DNA of 6,898 bases from DASPTR01 sp041481365 (GTDB taxonomy: Archaea > Thermoproteota > Bathyarchaeia > Bathyarchaeales > Bathycorpusculaceae), in contig JBGPBS010000081.1 of assembly GCA_041481365.1 (NCBI GenBank), forward strand, positions 1-6,898. The letters run 5' to 3'. The notes beneath the pieces were generated by a model. It did no database searches and was not told the DNA's origin. It saw only the letters and a list, made by a program, of their open reading frames with translations. Both the position numbers and the translations under genes were made by a program. Each line of letters starts with the position of its first letter. The stretch's first letter is position 1. Of the stretch, positions 6,783-6,898 are shown in pieces.

Positions 6783-6898
6783 ATGATGAAACCATCACAA
6801 CCGCTGCAAAACCGCGTCCCTGCCTCTTACGATGACTCGCCGACTACTCTGGAAACTGCAAGAACACGGACCAGTCGACTAGTCGCTGCCTTCGGAAA
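6783..6898 (+). CDS. Possible start of an unknown gene running off the right edge
   Basis: From ATG 6783 the plus strand is open to the window end (38 codons), beginning MMKPSQPLQNRVPASYDD and continuing polar and Thr/Arg-rich. There is no Shine-Dalgarno site, but TTTAAA at 6743-6748 is spaced for a short-leader transcript. Nothing in it is recognisable. The competing reading is on the minus strand, where a 23-codon open tail ends at a TAA at 6829-6827 (last residues SRVVGESS) and could be the end of a gene entering from the right. The stretch is too short to decide, and either may be chance. Confidence 0.2.
   Translation, partial: MMKPSQPLQNRVPASYDDSPTTLETARTRTSRLVAAFG

Noticed and set aside
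6876..6885. Perfect 10-bp palindrome CGACTAGTCG
   Set aside because: It is short, single copy, does not extend further, and shows no context to suggest an operator.

Overview
The window looks archaeal, and most resembles an uncultured Bathyarchaeia-like (TACK) genome. This lineage call is inference from memory of similar proteins, not a search. In its favour: T-tract ends rather than bacterial hairpin-plus-U terminators, TATA-like upstream elements, strong Shine-Dalgarno sites, secreted proteins packed with N-X-S/T sequons, and a large signal-peptide surface protein of the kind seen in TACK archaea. There are no RNA genes, CRISPR arrays or insertion sequences.

Layout: bases 2-1864 (+) are the C-terminal 620 residues of a YfhO-like membrane protein that enters from the left. 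They form an extracytoplasmic region with a CBM4/9-like beta-sandwich, a YfhO-type C-terminal module and one terminal transmembrane helix. After a 110-base gap with its own ribosome binding site, bases 1975-3518 (+) encode a roughly 514-residue polytopic membrane protein of the archaeal GT-C/YfhO-like type. It is split by a single -1 frame disruption, most simply one missing G in the GGG run at 2377-2379, and so appears as two overlapping reading frames (1975-2448 and 2379-3518). A perfect 8-bp hairpin covers its stop codon.

A 137-base convergent gap carries the pyrimidine-rich tail of the minus-strand gene. Bases 3656-6691 (-) encode a 1011-residue secreted, sequon-rich protein that I read as an S-layer-like cell-surface glycoprotein. 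Its promoter region lies at about 6705-6760. The last ~115 bases hold only a possible gene fragment on either strand.

Together the genes suggest a cell-envelope locus: one or two polyprenyl-sugar-dependent membrane glycosyltransferase-like proteins convergent with an abundant surface glycoprotein that could be glycosylated. Physical proximity is the only evidence for that link. I found no clear sign of a wholly new system. The most useful points are the frame disruption, the unanchored surface protein with a conserved-looking C-terminal module, and the modular ectodomain of the first gene.
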